Positions 56,801 to 62,000 of a stretch of 62,000 bases of DNA are shown piece after piece. The stretch lies in assembly GCA_030141605.1 (NCBI GenBank), contig JAQGDQ010000075.1:437501-499500 (forward strand). The letters are read 5' to 3'. The position numbers and the translations under genes are program-made. This stretch comes from Tubiluchus corallicola (lineage: Eukaryota > Priapulida > Priapulimorpha > Priapulimorphida > Tubiluchidae). The notes under the pieces were generated by a model. That model was given only the letters and a program-made list of their open reading frames with translations. It did not search any database and had not been told where the DNA came from. How positions within the stretch are numbered: position 1 is the stretch's first letter; each line of letters starts with the position of its first letter.

Positions 56801-56904
56801 CAACTCGTTAAATAGTTAAATACGATTGACTTTGTAAATTAGCTTTTATAATCAACTCGTTAAATAGTTAAATACGATTGACTTTGTAAATTAGCTTTTA
56901 TAAT
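56801..56904 (+). repeat. Perfect 52-bp tandem duplication
   Basis: 56801-56852 (caactcgttaaatagttaaa ...) is repeated exactly at 56853-56904. Confidence 0.97.
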
Positions 56905-58230
56905 CAGCGTAGTTATTTTTGTTCTGCTTAAGTTTGATTTACGTTTTGAAGTGCAATATTTAGCATCATAATGCAGGCCAATGATGAAAACTTTCATTTG
57001 ACATAATGCTTACTGACTCTTAATAACTTTATGAAAAAACTGACTATATACCACGCGGGAACACGTTACACTATGAACATTTGTAGTTATAGTTGGGCTT
57101 GGCTTATATGGTGCCATTTAACAAGTCCAGAATACTTCAAATTAAACTTATCAATTATTCTCTTGCTTTCTTCTTGGTACAGATGTCGTCCATCTATGTG
57201 GGTTTTTTATGTTATGCAACCAGTTCCTGGTTTCGAGACTGATGATCATCAAACAGTATAGCGACTGAAGAGTCAAGTAGAGCCTATTTGGATTATAATC
57301 ATTGCTCTTTGCCGAAACTACAACACTGTCATTGAAGTCTGAGAAGTCTAATATAATCACTGCCCTGAATCAGTATTTTGGGAACACATACTTCTCAGTT
57401 CTCCTAGCTAAGCAAGCCTTATTAAGTAGTGGGCACGTTAACGAATTAAACATAATCCGCCGACCACCGACCAGTTTCTTTCAATATTTAGAATTCGATA
57501 TCTTGAAAAAGACGCATAGGCCAGTTGCACCAGAGAAGATAGTGTCCTAAGGCTGACATTGGTTGAAGCCAAATCGCACAAATGATGACAGTCTTAGACA
57601 ATAGGTTTCTCAAACGTTATTATTTAATGAACAGTTTTTAGTTATTAACTGAAATGTAACTTCGCTTTTTTCACGAAGGTTTGTTGTGTTCTGTTATGGC
57701 ATCAGAATTTCTTCCTTATGCTCATAATCAACATTGCTCAAAATCGCTGAATCGCTTTTAATGCTCAAAAATCAATTTTTGGCAAAACAGGTTCAGTTAG
57801 TTTTGGCACAAAATACTTTGTTGCATTTTGGGTCCCTATTGGATCAGCTGTATTATCAGCTTTGTGGAAAATCTCTTTACTAAACTATTGCATTTACGCA
57901 TGTTCTGACAATCTTTGTTGACACTGTCTTAATTAGACATTTTTCTCATGGGAAAGCCCAAAGGTAAGTTAGCACTAAGTACAGTATGCCACTCCTTGAT
58001 CTACTGGCACTATGGACTCTATTATTGCTTGTGAGGAAGTAGGTTTTGCTTGAAACTTGCTTGCTGTGCAAACTGTTTTCTTGTTTTTTTTCATTTATTG
58101 AAGGTATTCCTTTGGTCTATTAACGTTGTTATGTATTAGTGTTCTTCATAGAAATTTTCTTGTGAATTTTTTCATATTTGTGCCTTTTTAATCTTTTCTT
58201 GCAGCTTTTCTTTGTTTCTTTCCTGCACGC
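56905..58230. other. No gene recognised
   Basis: An ATG-containing candidate splice donor (MGKPK, then gtaagt) at about 57950-57970 is the only point of note. Confidence 0.4.
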
Positions 58231-58559
58231 TTAACGGCGCATTCAGACCAGCGAGTTTTCTCACCAAGGTAACTCGCAAGCATGTTCACACTAGAGAGCA
58301 AAACTTGCTGCAAGTTACTCCCGGACAGTAACTGCGAGCTTACACACCCTTCTCTATTCACTACGAGAAGTGTCGAGAGTAACTCGGCGAGGCATTCACA
58401 TTGGACAGTAACTTGCAGGAAATCAACTCGCAACAACTGTCGGAAAGTTTGCAATAACTTGCCGACAGTAAATTACAAAGCAGTTCACACTTGCGAATTT
58501 GCTGTCAAGAGAGAGAGAGAATTCGCGACCGAAAACACACTAGCCTGAACGCTATCTAA
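58231..58559. mobile_element. MITE with 28-bp imperfect terminal inverted repeats
   Basis: Left end 58232-58260 (taacggcgcattcagaccag, cgagttttc) and right end 58531-58559 (gaaaacacactagcctgaac, gctatcta) are inverse copies with about seven mismatches. The inside has repeated cagtaacttgc/gcaagttact words in both orientations, so it can fold extensively. No coding content. Superfamily uncertain; Harbinger-like is one option. Confidence 0.6.
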
Positions 58560-59588
58560 ATTGTTCCTTTAGTACGCTACAGAATCTAGTTAAAGCCATC
58601 CTAGAAACACAGTATTTCTTGCCAGGCATCCCCTGACTGTTTGTGTGTACTCGACACAATGTTTTACTACTTTCATTTTTGCACGAAACTTATGCGCACT
58701 TGTAAAATTTATTCAACTAAATTCTTAATCTGTTAAAACTCTTAGAAATTTTTATTGTAGTTTTACTCTTTGACTATGCTCTTTTCTAGCTTGAAAATTA
58801 AACAGCTGTGTTGTCGTATGCATTTAAAATCGTCTTGTTGAAGACGCGAAGTTGCAGCAACAAAGTCAAATCGCTGTCTGTCTGGAAAAATGTCGCGTAC
58901 AGGTTTTCCAAGTCTGAAGTTCAAAATAAATTATTTAGTCAAGAATATAACAATTTTTTAACAAACAAAAAAAGCATCTTTCGTATTTTGTATTTCAGTG
59001 TTTATAATGGTGCAGGTACTCTTGTCGATAGCAGTACTCGACGTTGTGGTAACTCGCCACTCAGTGATGGCCCTAATTATGGCCCTAGTTATGGCCCTAA
59101 TTTAAGTGGCTCCCATTATTTTACCGGGTGTATTTCAGTAAGAACTCTATCACAGTACTATAGAAGAGCATGCCTTGCATTCATATGCATTTGAAGAACC
59201 AACCATTTGCCATTTTCAATCAAGATAATCAATGTAACATGCAAAATTTTGCGTACATTCTAGAATAATAGGTGTAATGCATGGTATTATAACTAATATT
59301 ACTAAGTAATGCATTAACAGGCGAGCTTTTGTAAAATTTGGTTTAACAAATTTGCCGTGTAGGTCTATTTAAATATTTTATTTACTCGAATTTCTAGGTC
59401 TGGAAATTACGAATGGTAAGCCAAACATTCGAAATCCTATCTGTACATTTTTGTATGTGTGTATATGATTGTAGATTTGTTTAACGCTCGTAACTATCTG
59501 AAACTGCAGTTACTTTTGAGTCACCCTGTATATGCACACTGTACTAATTGTAAATTATAGAATAATGTTTTCTATTTGTCGTTTGTAG

Positions 59589-61113
59589 AATATGTTACCA
59601 TGTCTGTGCCATATGAAGGTGTAACAGCGAACCTTTCTTGCCCTAAAATCGGTAAAGAAGATCCCAAGTGGATGAAATACGTAAATCTTACCCTAGATAT
59701 TGCGATAAATAACAGCACGAAATATTACATAGAATCCAACGAGACAGTCAGCTCTTTGTGGATTAAAAATGTCAGTGTCCATGACTGTGGCTGGTATAAT
59801 TGCCTTAGCAATGAGTTCAACGGAGTTATTACACTGAATAGTAAGTGATATAAGGGTAGTGGGTAGCACGTTCAGTTCTAGTTGGAGATATTGCGTGCCA
59901 TTTATGGTAATTAAGATTGCGCCGGCGCTGCTACAGTATTGTCACTGTTTCAAGGGTACTTAAAGCTGCTTTGAATACATATTTGCATTTTCTACATACA
60001 TTCGAACGCCAGTTTTTTAATGTTGACATAGGAAAAAATAAGCCTTTTCGCTGTTCCAGCGATTGATGATGATCGTGAAAAGGTCAGAGGTTAGGTGTAC
60101 CAGATAATGCATTTATGTACACTTGACAACGCCTCGCAGCCCGCACTACTGTAATAGTAACAGTTTAAACAGCTACCTAGAGCCTTACCTAGTTCATAAT
60201 CGCTCTAGGCACAGACTAATGCATTGATTAAGTAAAGTCCACGTAAAACAACTTAAGTTACTGAACTGATGTGGCAGACGGCCTTGCTTTACCCACATGT
60301 CACGTGACGGTTGTAGTTAAGAGGCGTTGCTATGGTACTTTCACCTGCAGCAAGTGCACGTGCGAAACTGTGAAAGGGTTTATTTGTAACTGATGCGAAA
60401 CTAAGTGATGCTTTTACATATAGATTGTATGCTTCTTGGTAGCGTAGTGTAGCGCTTCTGTATAGCGCAGGTAAACCAGTCTGCAACTGAGAAGTTTGCA
60501 TCTGTAGTTCATATAACATGAGTAACCAGGTTCCAGAGATAATACTAGTGACCCGCCGATATTGTCGAGCTTTCATGGTGCTGATTGATCATGTACTTTT
60601 TTGATTTAAAATTTAAAAATGCATTTGCTTGAACAGCCCGGAAATTTTGAACGTCACCTTGCAATCCGGGGGACCATGTTAGTCTTTCACCCAAAGTGCT
60701 GAGTCATTCTATAGAATTTTAGAACCTTAGAAAGAAAGCTTTTGAACTAATCAGCCAAGCACGCGCATAAGCTTTTAGAGTGTCAATCAGGTTGTGTGGC
60801 GACTTATGTTAAAAATTGTGGTAAGTGTAGTAAAAAATAAGACAATGTGACAGTTAATGTTTGAACCTGATGTGTATAACTGATTACTAACACTTTTAAC
60901 TATCATTTTAGTTGCAGCGAATTTTCGTCGCTATAGACATCGGTTTCCCAAGTCTAAAAATATTCGTGAAGGAGACAGTTACTGTATGGAATGTAAACCT
61001 ATTGGCTGCCCTGATAACTTTACATACACGTGGAGCAAAGACGGAAAGCCAGTGCAGACAAACGAGCACGTTTATTTCCTATTTAATCAAACACATGGGT
61101 TGATAAATTCAAC
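59589..61113 (+). CDS. Immunoglobulin-domain protein, two internal exons, partial
   Basis: Exon 59589-59840 (252 nt, phase 1 to 1, the classic Ig-exon symmetry; acceptor gtttgtag, donor gtaagt) encodes one Ig domain: ANLSCP as B strand, PKWMKY as C strand Trp, and SLWIKNVSVHDCGWYNC as F strand with the D-x-G-x-Y-x-C signature. It has several N-x-S/T sites. Exon 60912-61113 (202 nt, phase 1 to 2) starts a second domain: REGDSYCMECKPIGC, FTYTWSKDGKPV, then an N-glycosylation site. The spliced frame runs through both. The domains suit a cell-surface or secreted receptor or adhesion protein; FGFR/VEGFR-like extracellular regions are one possibility, but no kinase or membrane segment is visible. 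The 5' part is not found and the 3' part runs towards the window edge. Confidence 0.75.
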
Positions 61114-61288
61114 GTAAGTTCGTTTTGGGGTTATGACTTTATTGCGTTAACAAAGGCTTTCCTCACCAAAGGTTTAAAATGGTGATCAACAGATCCGATC
61201 TGCCTCGGTTTAATCTTTGCATGCCAATTTTTAATTTGTTTTCTTATATGAACTTGTATGTAATTTATATCGACTCATCAGAAACGAG

Positions 61289-61560
61289 GCACTAATAGCA
61301 GTAACAACAGTAATGACAGCGATGACGACGATGACGACTACAATGATAACGACAGCAGTAACTGCAGGACAAATAGCTACAACAGCAACAGCAGCCCTGA
61401 TAACCAGAGCAGAAGCGACAGCAATGGAAAAAATAATGACAACAACAACAATGGCAACATGCACCAGAGACAGCAACAAAGTCAACATTGTGTAACCATG
61501 GTAACTGAATGTAAATAACTCTGACAACAGCAACAGTGATGACGACGATGGCGACGACGA
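61289..61560 (+). repeat. Degenerate trinucleotide-rich tract
   Basis: Alternating acaaca, gacgac and cagcag-like units between Ig exon 60912-61113 and the candidate next exon. Several frames are open for this reason; not read as coding. Confidence 0.7.
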
Positions 61561-61604
61561 AATTAATGCATACATAATTCCATTTAAAATCGAGTTGATT
61601 GCAG

Positions 61605-61680
61605 GCTTTGGTTTCTATCCACGCTCACGTTGACTGGCTTCACTTAAATTTGCAATGCGCTCACAAAACAAAAAAAACGT
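61605..61680 (+). pseudogene. Candidate third exon of the Ig gene with an in-frame stop
   Basis: After a good acceptor (gagttgattgcag) the phase demanded by the previous exon gives LWFLSTLTLTGFT, stop TAA at 61644-61646, then ICNALTKQ. Aligned with the F-strand segment of the first Ig exon (LWIKNVSVHDCGWYNC) there is no gap, the Cys matches, and TAA falls on the tyrosine-corner position. Either the gene is decaying, or the exon is used as an alternative truncating end, or the similarity is chance. Confidence 0.35.
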
Positions 61681-62000
61681 GTATGAGTTTAATCGCGTTA
61701 AAACTATACATTCAGTATAGCGTTTTTCTTATTCAATGATTTCACCACAATTTCTAAATAAATGGCATTAGGCATCTTGTTTATCATTATGTTTTTCACA
61801 TCGTTGGTGATTTTGTTTTTGTTAAAGGGATTCCCCGATTGTAAACTAAAACACAAATAGACTTTAAATTTTTTTTATTAACATACACAATATTGGACTG
61901 TTCCGCTACGCGTAACCTCCACGGAGGCAGTAATAACGTTGTTTTTTACCAAAAAATAAGCAGCTAACCAACCTGCCATGCTTGTACGACAACCACGTGA

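Noticed and set aside
59007-59105. Short hydrophobic ORF MVQVLLSIAVLDVVV as signal-peptide exon of the Ig gene
   Set aside because: Its best donor ends in the wrong phase for exon 59589, and its 3' half is a tatggccctaat repeat.
61231-61575. Thr/Ala-rich and Asn/Asp/Ser-rich frames after the Ig exon
   Set aside because: Degenerate trinucleotide repeat; no splice context and several frames equally open.

Overview
The window is invertebrate animal nuclear DNA. It is AT-rich, has spliced genes with GT-AG introns of up to about 8.6 kb, and carries many microsatellites and eroded transposons. A PC1/3-type prohormone convertase, a GT77-like type II membrane protein and an intronless class A GPCR point to a bilaterian with a peptidergic nervous or endocrine system. 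A lophotrochozoan such as a mollusc is my best guess, but nothing here fixes the phylum.

Layout. (1) 1-6179: no gene recognised; a decayed Tc1/mariner-type element (1773-2461) and a foldback-like element (2745-3756). (2) 6180-35394, plus strand: 14 exons of a neuroendocrine convertase 1 (PC1/3, PCSK1-type) gene, from the second part of the prodomain to the stop codon. The signal peptide and first part of the prodomain were not found and probably lie upstream. Its introns hold a 16-bp-period foldback repeat, a pogo/Tigger-like MITE, tRNA-like SINE fragments, an AT satellite, long microsatellites and two perfect cAMP-response-element palindromes. (3) 37028-38104, minus strand: a single-exon GT77-like glycosyltransferase, convergent with the convertase gene. 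(4) 41167-about 45050: a broken Ty3/gypsy retrotransposon with one visible LTR, frameshifted gag and a pol whose reverse transcriptase has lost its core. (5) 49249-50229, plus strand: a single-exon rhodopsin-family GPCR. (6) 50230-58230: mostly empty, with a possible orphan last coding exon (56138-56207) and a third 16-bp-period repeat (54051-54312). (7) 58231-58559: a MITE. (8) 59589 to the right edge: exons of an immunoglobulin-domain protein that continues past the window or is decaying; a third candidate exon has an in-frame stop at the tyrosine-corner position.

The convertase and the GPCR both belong to peptide or chemical signalling as families, but nothing in the sequence links them functionally. 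The most unusual structural signal is a set of three repeats (2745-3756, 7957-9020, 54051-54312) that share one design, degenerate 14-17 bp tandem words, two of them in inverted arms, while using unrelated word sequences.
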